64,000 nt of DNA, taken from the NCBI RefSeq assembly GCF_900104795.1, contig NZ_FNTG01000001.1, forward strand, positions 3,162,001 to 3,226,000, in the 5' to 3' direction. Under the pieces are notes generated by a model, which did no database searches, was not told where the DNA came from, and saw nothing but the letters and a program-made list of their open reading frames with translations. Source of the stretch: Burkholderia sp. WP9 (lineage in GTDB: Bacteria > Pseudomonadota > Gammaproteobacteria > Burkholderiales > Burkholderiaceae). The translations under genes and the position numbers were made by a program. Positions 26,944 to 35,413 of this stretch are shown in pieces (position 1 is the stretch's first letter; every line of letters begins with the position of its first letter).

Positions 26944-28692
26944 TCAGGCCAGCGACACGCGCTTTAACGCAGCCTGCACTTCTTCGGGTTCGAACGAAGC
27001 CAGCACATCGGCCACCGGCTTTTCGAGCGTCTTCAAATGCGCGCGCAGCACTTCCTGCTTGACCACCAGCAGTTGGCTCGGATGCATAGAAAACTCGGTG
27101 AGACCCATGCCGAGCAAGAGACGCGTCAACGCCGGGTCGCCGGCCATCTCACCGCACACCGACACGGGCACGCCCGCGCGCTTCGCCTCGCGCAGCGTGA
27201 ACGCGATCAGGTGCAGCACCGCCGGATGCAGCGGGTCGTACAGATGCGCGACGGAGTTGTCCGCGCGATCGATCGCCAGCGTGTACTGGATCAGATCGTT
27301 CGTGCCGATCGACAGGAAATCGAGCCGCTTGAGAAACAGCGGCAAGGCGATGGCGGCGGCCGGAATCTCGATCATCGCGCCGACCTGCACGTTCGGATCG
27401 TAGGCCATGCCGGCGTCGTCGAGCTGACGTTTGGCTTCGCGAATCAGGTCGAGCGTCTGATCGATCTCCTGCGCATGCGCGAGCATCGGAATCAGAATTT
27501 TCACCGTACCGAACGCAGACGCGCGCAGTATCGCGCGCAACTGCGTGAGAAACATCTGCGGCTCGGAGAGGCTCCAGCGAATCGCTCTCAGACCCAAGGC
27601 CGGGTTCGCGGCGGTTTCATAACCATCGCCCCCGCCCATCGAATCGAGCGGCTTGTCGGCGCCCACGTCGATCGTGCGAATCGTGACCGGCAGGCCGTTC
27701 ATCAATTCGACCGCGCGACGGTACGCGGCGAATTGCTCTTCCTCTTCGGGCAAACGGTCCTTGTGATTCATGAACAGGAATTCGGAGCGGAACAGACCCA
27801 CGCCCATGGCTCCCGCGTCGAGCGCGGCGCTCGCGTCTTCCGGCAACTCGATATTCGCGCACAACTCGATACGCGTGCCGCACAGCGTTTGAGTGGGCGA
27901 AAACTTAAGCCGTTGCAGCTTGCGCTGCTCGAGCGCTTTTTCGCTTTGCCGGTACGAATACTCCTCCAGCACGATCGGCGCGGGATCGACGATCACAATG
28001 CCGTGATCACCGTCGACAATGATCAGGTCGTCCTGGCGAATCAACGCGCTCGCGTGCTGCACGCCGACCGCGGCCGGAATACCGAGACTGCGCGCGACGA
28101 TCGCCGTATGCGACGTGCGGCCGCCCAGATCCGTGACGAAACCCTGAAACGTTTGCGTTTTGAACTGCATCATGTCGGCCGGCGCGATGTCGTGCGCGAC
28201 TACGATCATCTCGTCGCAGGCGCCGTGCACGCCGTCCACGAGCGCCACCGACGCGCCCGCGAGCGCCTTCAGCACGCGCTCCACCACCTGTTCGATGTCG
28301 GCTTTGCGCTCGCGCAGGTACTCGTCTTCGATATCGTCGAAATGGCGCGACAGGCGCTCGAGTTGTTCGGTCAGCGCCCATTCCACGTTGTAGCGGCGCG
28401 TGCGGATCAGGTCGATGGTTTCCTGCACGAGCATCGCATCGTTCAGGATCATTGAATGAACGTTGATAAACGCGCCCATCTCGCTGGGTGCGTCGACGGC
28501 GAGATCGGCGCGCAACGCGTCGAGCTCGTGATGCACGTGTTGCTGGGCCGCGCGAAAGCGCTCCACCTCACCTTCGATCTGGGCGGGCTCGATCAGATAG
28601 TGGTCTACGTCGAGTGCAGCCGGGGCGATCAGATAAGCCCGCCCGATGGCGATACCGCGTGACACGGGAATTCCATGCAGCGTGAAGGACAC
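26944..28692 (-). CDS. ptsI: PTS enzyme I (phosphoenolpyruvate-protein phosphotransferase)
   Basis: The 582-residue cytosolic enzyme takes phosphate from PEP and passes it to HPr. Domains in order are the HPr-binding N-terminal region, the phosphohistidine loop GGRTSHTAIVARSLGIPA, and the PEP-binding barrel with GVGLFRSEFLFM, the DVGADKPL loop and SVCGEMAGDPA. The GTG at 28692 has an unusually strong GAGGAGG site 6 bases upstream and matches the family start SFTLHGIPVSRGIAIG. It follows ptsH but an intrinsic terminator lies between them. Confidence 0.97.
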   Translation of the reverse strand: MSFTLHGIPVSRGIAIGRAYLIAPAALDVDHYLIEPAQIEGEVERFRAAQQHVHHELDALRADLAVDAPSEMGAFINVHSMILNDAMLVQETIDLIRTRRYNVEWALTEQLERLSRHFDDIEDEYLRERKADIEQVVERVLKALAGASVALVDGVHGACDEMIVVAHDIAPADMMQFKTQTFQGFVTDLGGRTSHTAIVARSLGIPAAVGVQHASALIRQDDLIIVDGDHGIVIVDPAPIVLEEYSYRQSEKALEQRKLQRLKFSPTQTLCGTRIELCANIELPEDASAALDAGAMGVGLFRSEFLFMNHKDRLPEEEEQFAAYRRAVELMNGLPVTIRTIDVGADKPLDSMGGGDGYETAANPALGLRAIRWSLSEPQMFLTQLRAILRASAFGTVKILIPMLAHAQEIDQTLDLIREAKRQLDDAGMAYDPNVQVGAMIEIPAAAIALPLFLKRLDFLSIGTNDLIQYTLAIDRADNSVAHLYDPLHPAVLHLIAFTLREAKRAGVPVSVCGEMAGDPALTRLLLGMGLTEFSMHPSQLLVVKQEVLRAHLKTLEKPVADVLASFEPEEVQAALKRVSLA

Positions 28693-28757
28693 GCGCACCT
28701 CCTCTAGTTGTGTGATGCCGCGGCAAACCGCTGCAATGCTCTCAGACACTCTGCGCC

Positions 28758-28763
28758 ATTATA
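28758..28763 (-). promoter_or_regulatory. -10 element for a separate ptsI promoter
   Basis: A perfect TATAAT lies on the minus strand downstream of the ptsH terminator and 66 bases before the ptsI start. No good -35 is visible at the usual distance. It would let ptsI be transcribed independently of ptsH. Confidence 0.4.
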
Positions 28764-28931
28764 AATTCCGCGCCCTTCGCCGGTATGTCGGGCCTGTGTG
28801 CAGCGCAGCACGAATTACCGTAAGCGAGCTGCCAACGAGCCTTCATCTGACTCGCGTTCCAGCAACGTGAACCGTATGCGAATGTCGATGTGCGGGCCTC
28901 ACGCGCTTTCGCCCGACCATTGTCACGCGCT

Positions 28932-28962
28932 AAAAAAAACGCCGCGGACAGCCGCGGCGTTT
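28932..28962 (-). terminator. Intrinsic terminator between ptsH and ptsI
   Basis: AAACGCCGCGG (28937-28947) pairs perfectly with CCGCGGCGTTT (28952-28962) around a 4-base loop. On the minus strand an eight-T run follows. It stands 25 bases after the ptsH stop and about 240 bases before ptsI, so much of the ptsH transcript should stop here. Confidence 0.85.
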
Positions 28963-28986
28963 GCGCATATCGCAACGTGGAGGTGC

Positions 28987-29256
28987 TCACTGACCCTCGC
29001 CGAATTTATCGGCAATCAGTTTCAGCAATGCGTCCATCGCTTCTTTTTCGTCAGCGCCTTCTGTTTCGATCAGCACCGTGCTGCCGATGCCCGCGGCCAG
29101 CATCATCACGCCCATAATGCTCTTGGCATTGATACGGCGGCCGTTACGGCTCATCCAGATTTCCGCCTGGTAGTTGCCTGCGAGTTGCGTCAACTTGGCC
29201 GACGCGCGCGCGTGCAGCCCCAGCTTGTTCACGATAGTCGTTTCCTGTTGCAGCAT
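28987..29256 (-). CDS. ptsH: PTS phosphocarrier HPr
   Basis: The 89-residue protein relays phosphate from enzyme I to EIIA proteins. The phosphorylated His is in NKLGLHARASAKL and the regulatory Ser region reads RINAKSIMGVMML, so both sites are present. The start at 29256 is the Met before the conserved QQETTIVNK strand. It lies downstream of the EIIA gene on the same strand. Confidence 0.97.
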   Translation of the reverse strand: MLQQETTIVNKLGLHARASAKLTQLAGNYQAEIWMSRNGRRINAKSIMGVMMLAAGIGSTVLIETEGADEKEAMDALLKLIADKFGEGQ

Positions 29257-29350
29257 GTGATGGTCCGAAGCGCGGGTAAGTGTGGTTATGAAAGGTGAAT
29301 CCGCAAACCAGTGGCATTGCGGGCGAAAACCCGGCAACCGGGCGATCCGC

Positions 29351-29881
29351 TTACAAGCCGGCTGAGTCGGCTTTTTGCGTCAGATCGGCGTCGACCGGCA
29401 AGGCCGGCAAACACGCGCCGCCGGATGCCGCATCGGGCGGCAGTGCGGGCAAACAGTCGCCGGACTCCGCGGTGGGCGCGACGGGTGCCGGCGTGGCCGG
29501 TCCGATGGCGTGCACGCCCTTGGTGGCGCCGGCGAGTGCCTTGTCGACCAACGTGTCGAGCGGTGTGGCGCGATAACAGACCGCGCGCACCAGCATCGGC
29601 AGGTTGACGCCGCACAGCACGCGCACATCCGGTATTGAAGCGAGCCGGCCGGCGATATTCGCCGGCGTGGCGCCAAACATATCCGTGAGGACGAGCGCGC
29701 CGTTTTCTTCCTTGAGACGTTCGATCTCCGCGTGCGCGAATGCAACCTGCTGCGCGGGATCGCAATCCGGCGATACGTCGATCACGCCGATGCGCGCCGG
29801 CAAGCCACCATAGATGTGCGAAATGCAATCGCGCAACGCGGTGGCGAACGGAGCGTGCGCAATGATCAGAATGCCTGCCAT
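29351..29881 (-). CDS. PTS mannose-family EIIA protein with Cys-repeat tail
   Basis: Residues 1-125 form a mannose/fructose-type EIIA domain: the active His9 in LIIAHAPFATAL, the ALVLTDMFGATPANIA loop and GVNLPMLVRAV. No EIIB, EIIC or EIID gene adjoins, which suggests a regulatory rather than transport role; similar EIIA-HPr-EI sets occur in many betaproteobacteria, often near an HPr kinase. Residues 126-176 are a Pro/Ala-rich tail with two near-copies, CLPALPPDA (143-151) and CLPALPVDA (157-165). That tail is not part of the usual domain. The start at 29881 puts His9 in the normal position. Confidence 0.9.
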   Translation of the reverse strand: MAGILIIAHAPFATALRDCISHIYGGLPARIGVIDVSPDCDPAQQVAFAHAEIERLKEENGALVLTDMFGATPANIAGRLASIPDVRVLCGVNLPMLVRAVCYRATPLDTLVDKALAGATKGVHAIGPATPAPVAPTAESGDCLPALPPDAASGGACLPALPVDADLTQKADSAGL

Positions 29882-30221
29882 GTCAGCCTTACTGCGAAAG
29901 AACGGCCCCAACCGTGGACCGGGACGAAGCCCGGTTCGTCAGCGCCCTCGACCGGCCGTGGGCCATGAGGGCCGGAACGCGTGAATCGACGAGCGCCCCG
30001 CCGCGCGGCACCGAGCCGGCGCTAGCGAAAACCTGCCCGCTCATTGCCCGCGATCCATCTCCATGACACCGTCGAGGTGCCATCGAAACGGCTTGGCGCG
30101 CGAGAGCGGGCATTGTATCAGGCTCATTTTCGCGCCAAAGCCGGCGTGCTGCCTGATGCGGATTTAATACACAGTTTGGGGATCATGGCGGCCATTCAAG
30201 AGCGCAAATCGGCCCAGATCA
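29882..30221. other. Non-coding gap between EIIA and gshB genes
   Basis: I see no convincing gene in these 340 bases. A minus-strand TACAAT at 30117 down to 30112 could be a -10 for the EIIA-ptsH unit, with no clear -35. A small CCGGG/CCCGG hairpin lies near 29917-29932. Confidence 0.4.
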
Positions 30222-31178
30222 TCAACCTGCCGCCCGCTCCAATGCGTCGATGAACATGGCGGCGACGTCGAAACCGGTCTGATCCATGATCTCGCGGAAA
30301 CATGTCGGGCTGGTCACATTCACTTCGGTCAGCCAGTCGCCGATCGCGTCCAGCCCGACCAGCAGCAGACCGCGCGCGGCGAGCACCGGCGCCAGCGTAT
30401 CGGCGATCTTGCGGTCGTGCTCGGTCAGCGGACGCGCTACCCCAAGGCCGCCGGCCGCGAGGTTGCCGCGCACTTCATTACCCTGAGGAATACGGGCCAG
30501 CGAATAAGGCACGGCTTCGCCACCGATCAGCAAAATACGCTTGTCGCCCTCCTTGATTTCGGGAATGAATTTCTGCGCCATCACCGAACGCGCGCCGTCG
30601 TGACTCAGCATTTCGATGATCGAGCCGAGGTTCATGCCGTCGGCTTTCACGCGGAACACGCCCATGCCGCCCATGCCGTCGAGCGGCTTCAGGATCACGT
30701 CGCCATGTTCCTCGTGGAAGGCACGTAAGCGGGTCGCGTCGCGCGTGACCAGCGTAGGCGTGACGAACTGCGCGAATTCGCCGATGGAGAGTTTTTCCGA
30801 GTGGTCGCGAATCGATTGCGGCTTGTTGAAAATGCGCGCGCCGGCGCGTTCGGCCATTTCCAGCAGCCAGGTCGACGTGACATATTCCATGTCGAATGGC
30901 GGGTCTTTGCGCATCACCACCGCGCTGAATGTCTTGAGCGCGCGCGGCGTGGCGGCTTCCGCGTCGTACCAGACGTCGCGATGAAGATCGGCGCCGTCGC
31001 CGACAATCGCCACGCGCTGCACGTTCGCCTCGACGTCGCCGCCCGTCCACGCCAGATGCTTAGGCTCGCACGTGTAGACCACATGACCGCGGCGCGCCGC
31101 CTCGGCCATCATCGCGTAGGTCGAATCTTTGTAGATCTTGAATTGCGAGAGCGGGTCGGCGATGAAAAGAATGTCCAT
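30222..31178 (-). CDS. gshB: Glutathione synthetase
   Basis: The 318-residue ATP-grasp enzyme joins glycine to gamma-glutamylcysteine. The start MDILFIADPLSQFKIYKDST, the VVMRKDPPFDMEYV strand, the ATP-binding DVILKPLDGMGGMGVFR loop and the metal-binding VNVTSPTCFREI segment match bacterial GshB. The ATG at 31178 gives the standard start. It follows gshA by about 100 bases, so the pair makes up the whole pathway. Confidence 0.97.
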   Translation of the reverse strand: MDILFIADPLSQFKIYKDSTYAMMAEAARRGHVVYTCEPKHLAWTGGDVEANVQRVAIVGDGADLHRDVWYDAEAATPRALKTFSAVVMRKDPPFDMEYVTSTWLLEMAERAGARIFNKPQSIRDHSEKLSIGEFAQFVTPTLVTRDATRLRAFHEEHGDVILKPLDGMGGMGVFRVKADGMNLGSIIEMLSHDGARSVMAQKFIPEIKEGDKRILLIGGEAVPYSLARIPQGNEVRGNLAAGGLGVARPLTEHDRKIADTLAPVLAARGLLLVGLDAIGDWLTEVNVTSPTCFREIMDQTGFDVAAMFIDALERAAG

Positions 31179-31280
31179 GAAGGTCCTGGTGCGCCCTGAT
31201 GGGCTTGGCGTTGATCGTAAATATAGTCGTTGAAAATGGCGATGGCGGCACGCATGCCGCCATCGACCACCCAAGGTTGC

Positions 31281-32570
31281 TTAGACCTGAATCGCTTCCG
31301 GATCGGTCTTTTCCAGTTCGACCGAGGCGGCCAGCAGCCCCAGCCGCGCCACCACACCGTACATATAGAAGCGGTTCGGCGGCGCCGCGCCGGGTTTGGC
31401 GTGCGCGTCGGGCAGCGCCGTGTGCTCGAAGCCGAGCGGCACGAAGTGCATGCCGGGTGCGTTCAGATTCTGATCGCGATCGCGGCTGCCGTGCACGCGG
31501 TAGAAGCCGCCCACGACATATCGGTCGATCATGTACACGACCGGCTCGGCCACTTCCTCGCCAATGCGCTCGAAGGTGTACACGCCTTCCTGCACGATCA
31601 CGTCGTGCACTTCCAGGCCGTCTTTGGTCGCCGCCATCTTGGCGCGTTCGCGCTTGGTAAGCGCGGCAACTTCCGACGCGTCGTGCACGGTCATCACACC
31701 CATGCCATAAGTGCCCGCATCCGACTTGATGACGACGTACGGTTTCTCGGAGATGCCGTACTCGCGATACTTCTTGGCAATCTTCTTCAGCACGCCGTCG
31801 ATCGCATCCGCTAGCGCTTCCTCACCGGTGCGTTCCTGGAAATCGACGCCTTCCACATGCGCGAAATACGGATTGATCATCCACGGATCGATCTCGACCA
31901 TCTTCGCAAACTTCTTCGCGACGTCGTCATAACAGGAAAAATGCGTCGATTTGCGGCGAACGGCCCAGCCGGCATGCAGCGGCGGCAGCAAATATTGTTC
32001 GTGCAGATTTTCGAGCACAGGCGGAATGCCGCCCGACAGATCGTTATTCAGCAGAATCGAGCACGGGTCGAAATTCTTCAGACCAAGACGACGCTGCGAG
32101 CGCTCGAGCGGTTCGAGCACGAGCTTCTGCCCGTCGGAAAGCGCGATCGTGACCGGCCCGTTGATGGTTTCGTCGAGCGTGCCGAAACGCACGTTCAAGC
32201 CGGCCTGGCGCATGATCGCAGCCAGCCGGGCGACATTCTCGAGATAAAACGCGTTGCGCGTGTGGCGCTCGGGAATCACCAGCAAATTCTTGGCGTCCGG
32301 GCAGATCTTCTCGATCGAGGCCATGGCGGCCTGCACGGCGAGCGGCAGCACTTCCTGCGGCAGATTGTTGAATGCGCCAGGAAACAGATTGGTGTCGACC
32401 GGCGCGAGCTTGAAGCCCGCGTTGCGCAGGTCGACGGAACAGTAGAACGGCGGCGTGTGCTCCTGCCATTCGAGCCGGAACCAGCGTTCGATGGCGGGTG
32501 TGGCGTCGAGGATCTTCCGCTCAAGATCGAGCAGCGGGCCGTTTAACGCCGTAACTAGGTGCGGAACCAT
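31281..32570 (-). CDS. gshA: Glutamate-cysteine ligase
   Basis: The 429-residue enzyme makes gamma-glutamylcysteine. It belongs to the betaproteobacterial/Acidithiobacillus-type GshA family rather than the enteric one: it starts MVPHLVTALNGPLLDLERKI and contains FYCSVDLRNAGFKLAPVDTN and YVVIKSDAGTYGMGVMTV, an ATP-grasp-like loop. It sits upstream of gshB on the same strand. Confidence 0.93.
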   Translation of the reverse strand: MVPHLVTALNGPLLDLERKILDATPAIERWFRLEWQEHTPPFYCSVDLRNAGFKLAPVDTNLFPGAFNNLPQEVLPLAVQAAMASIEKICPDAKNLLVIPERHTRNAFYLENVARLAAIMRQAGLNVRFGTLDETINGPVTIALSDGQKLVLEPLERSQRRLGLKNFDPCSILLNNDLSGGIPPVLENLHEQYLLPPLHAGWAVRRKSTHFSCYDDVAKKFAKMVEIDPWMINPYFAHVEGVDFQERTGEEALADAIDGVLKKIAKKYREYGISEKPYVVIKSDAGTYGMGVMTVHDASEVAALTKRERAKMAATKDGLEVHDVIVQEGVYTFERIGEEVAEPVVYMIDRYVVGGFYRVHGSRDRDQNLNAPGMHFVPLGFEHTALPDAHAKPGAAPPNRFYMYGVVARLGLLAASVELEKTDPEAIQV

Positions 32571-32716
32571 TGATCACTCGCAGACTGGAGAAAAAAGATT
32601 GTAGAGCAAATGCTTTGTCCATTTGGGGACGGTTTCTCCATTCGCAAGCGGACGCGAATGCATTCTCGCTATCGCCATGATAGGCAGGGAAAACTACCGT
32701 TTACAAGATAGCGCGC

Positions 32717-32744
32717 AAGAAAAAAGCCCGCCATGAAGGCGGGC
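32717..32744 (-). terminator. Intrinsic terminator after amtB
   Basis: GCCCGCC (32726-32732) pairs with GGCGGGC (32738-32744), loop ATGAA. On the minus strand TTTTTTCTTG follows. It lies 63 bases after the amtB stop and ends the glnK-amtB transcript. Confidence 0.85.
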
Positions 32745-32806
32745 CAAAGTCGCTGTGCTTATTTCTGAACCGGCGAGCCCGGGAGCGCGGGCTCGCGGTA
32801 CGTTGC

Positions 32807-34267
32807 TTACTCGACGTGTTCGCCGTGCAGGCTCACGTCCAGACCTTCGCGTTCCTGTTCTTCCGTCACGCGGATGCCCATCACCATGTCGATGATCTTC
32901 AGCAGGATGAAGCTCACCACGCCGCTGTAGATCAGCGTCGTCAGCACGCCCTTGGCCTGCAGGATCACGCTGCCGTCCGCGCCGCCGATGTCCTTGACCG
33001 CGAACACGCCGGTCAGGATCGCACCCACGATACCGCCGATGCAGTGCACGCCGAACGCGTCGAGCGAGTCGTCGTAACCGAGCTTGTGCTTGAGCCACGT
33101 TGCCGACCAGAAGCAGATCACGCCTGCCGCGATACCGATCACCAGCGAACCCGCCGTACCGACGAAGCCCGAAGCCGGCGTAATCGCCACCAGACCTGCC
33201 ACGGCGCCCGACACGATACCGAGTACCGACGGCTTACCCTTGGTTGCCCATTCGGCGAACATCCATGCGAGTGCTGCTGCTGCGGTTGCCACTTGCGTTG
33301 CGAACATCGCGAAACCGGCACGGCCGTCTGCCGCCACTGCCGAACCCGCGTTGAAGCCGAACCAGCCCACCCACAGCATGGCGCCACCGATCAGCGTGAG
33401 CGTCAAGTTGTGCGGCGCCATGGCTTCCTTGCCGTAGCCGACGCGCTTGCCGAGCACCAGCGCGCAGACCAGCGCCGCGATACCGGCGTTGATGTGCACC
33501 ACCGTGCCGCCCGCGAAGTCGAGGACGCCCGCGCTAGCCAGCCAGCCGGTCGGTTCCCAGACCATGTGCGCGATCGGCGAGTAGACGATGATCGACCACA
33601 GCGTCATGAAAACGAGCATCGCCGAGAACTTCATACGGTCGGCAAACGCGCCCGTGATCAGTGCCGGGGTGATGATCGCGAACGTCATCTGATAGACGAC
33701 ATAGACCGTTTCCGGGATCGTCGGCGCGAGGTGGCTGACGGTCAGCGTCGTGGCCTTGTCGCCCTTGATGTAGTTCATGCCCGCCATGAAGAAGCGCGAG
33801 AAACCGCCAATGAACGAATTGCCCGGCGTGAAGGCGAGCGTGTAGCCCACCACGACCCAGATGATCGACACGAGGCAGGTGATCGCGAAGCTTTGCATCA
33901 GGATCGCGAGCACGCTCTTCTTGCGGACCATGCCGCCGTAGAACAGTGCCAGACCCGGGATCGTCATGAATAGCACGAGCGCGGTGGAGGTCAGCATCCA
34001 GGCGGTATCGCCGGAGTTGATCTTCGACGAATCGACCGAGAACGGCGCGGTCGGGGCAGCCGGCGCAGCGTCCGATGCTGCGGGTGCGGCGGCGGCCGCG
34101 CTGGCAGCCGGTGCGGCGGACGCGTCCGCGGCCGGTGCCGAAGCCGCGGCGGCAGCAGGCGCTGCCGAAGCGGCTGCGGGGGCGGAAGCGTCGTCCGCGA
34201 GGGCGGCGCCGATACCGCCCGCGAGCAGCGAACCGGCCATCAGCAAGGACATCATTAATTTGCGCAT
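32807..34267 (-). CDS. amtB: Ammonium transporter
   Basis: The 486-residue membrane protein carries the Amt/Rh channel: ALVLFMTIPGLALFYGGMVRKKS, the His pair region (GGTVVHINAGIAALV and DAFGVHCIGGIVGA) and eleven hydrophobic helices. A cleavable signal peptide (1-24) is followed by a 50-residue stretch made almost only of Ala, Pro, Ser and Asp before the first Amt helix, which is unusual. It lies 44 bases after glnK, the usual partner that blocks the channel when nitrogen is plentiful. Confidence 0.96.
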   Translation of the reverse strand: MRKLMMSLLMAGSLLAGGIGAALADDASAPAAASAAPAAAAASAPAADASAAPAASAAAAAPAASDAAPAAPTAPFSVDSSKINSGDTAWMLTSTALVLFMTIPGLALFYGGMVRKKSVLAILMQSFAITCLVSIIWVVVGYTLAFTPGNSFIGGFSRFFMAGMNYIKGDKATTLTVSHLAPTIPETVYVVYQMTFAIITPALITGAFADRMKFSAMLVFMTLWSIIVYSPIAHMVWEPTGWLASAGVLDFAGGTVVHINAGIAALVCALVLGKRVGYGKEAMAPHNLTLTLIGGAMLWVGWFGFNAGSAVAADGRAGFAMFATQVATAAAALAWMFAEWATKGKPSVLGIVSGAVAGLVAITPASGFVGTAGSLVIGIAAGVICFWSATWLKHKLGYDDSLDAFGVHCIGGIVGAILTGVFAVKDIGGADGSVILQAKGVLTTLIYSGVVSFILLKIIDMVMGIRVTEEQEREGLDVSLHGEHVE

Positions 34268-34311
34268 CTTTCGTTTCCTCTTGTCGCTATCTGTGTCGCT
34301 ATCTTTTGGTA

Positions 34312-34866
<555 letters not shown>

Positions 34867-35004
34867 TTATGGATCGTTGCTAGAGTGTTCGAAGGTTCTG
34901 AACGCACGGGCGCGCACCAAAGGGGCCCATACGGCCGCGGCGCGCAACGGGTCATGCACCAACAGCGCCCATTTAACGCGACAAAGCACAGACGCAACGA
35001 AACA

Positions 35005-35021
35005 TGCACACTTTTTGTGCA
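35005..35021. promoter_or_regulatory. NtrC-like palindrome between glnK and ubiK
   Basis: TGCACA-CTTTT-TGTGCA has the 6-5-6 layout of the NtrC site TGCACC-N5-GGTGCA, differing at the inner base of each arm. It lies about 235 bases upstream of the sigma-54 promoter, within enhancer range, but is also 15 bases before the ubiK start and could instead act on that gene. Confidence 0.4.
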
Positions 35022-35035
35022 ACAAAGGGAACACC

Positions 35036-35290
35036 ATGAAACAACCGAATGATGTTTTTAACGACTTTCAGGCCCGCATGAGCGAGCTGTTCAAGAACTC
35101 GCCGGCCAAAGATGTCGAACGCAACGTGAAGGCCATGCTGTCGCAGGGCTTTTCGAAGCTCGACCTGGTCACCCGCGAAGAATTCGATACGCAGACCCAG
35201 GTGCTGGTGCGCACCCGCGCGCGCCTCGAAGAACTGGAGCGCCGTGTCGCCGAACTCGAACAGAAGCTGCCGGTCACGCAAACACCCTAA
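35036..35290 (+). CDS. ubiK: UbiK-type accessory factor (BMFP/YqiC family)
   Basis: The 84-residue protein has a helical N-terminus (MKQPNDVFNDFQARMSELFK), the conserved DVERNVKAMLSQGFSKLDLVTREEFD segment, and a C-terminal coiled coil (about 52-77). UbiK assists ubiquinone biosynthesis with UbiJ and binds lipids or membranes. The ATG has an AAAGGGA site 8 bases upstream. It is divergent from glnK. Confidence 0.9.
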   Translation: MKQPNDVFNDFQARMSELFKNSPAKDVERNVKAMLSQGFSKLDLVTREEFDTQTQVLVRTRARLEELERRVAELEQKLPVTQTP

Positions 35291-35413
35291 ATAGGTCTGC
35301 TCGCGGCTCATCCGCCGCGCAGTGCTGCACATCACAGGCAAGCGAGCCGTGACGTCATCAGCGTTTTAGGGGACTTGCGCGCGCCGCTGGCGCGCCGTCC
35401 GACGGGAGAAAAC

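Noticed and set aside
30044..30253. 69-codon plus-strand frame before gshB
   Set aside because: It runs into the end of gshB on the other strand and has no ribosome-binding site or family match.
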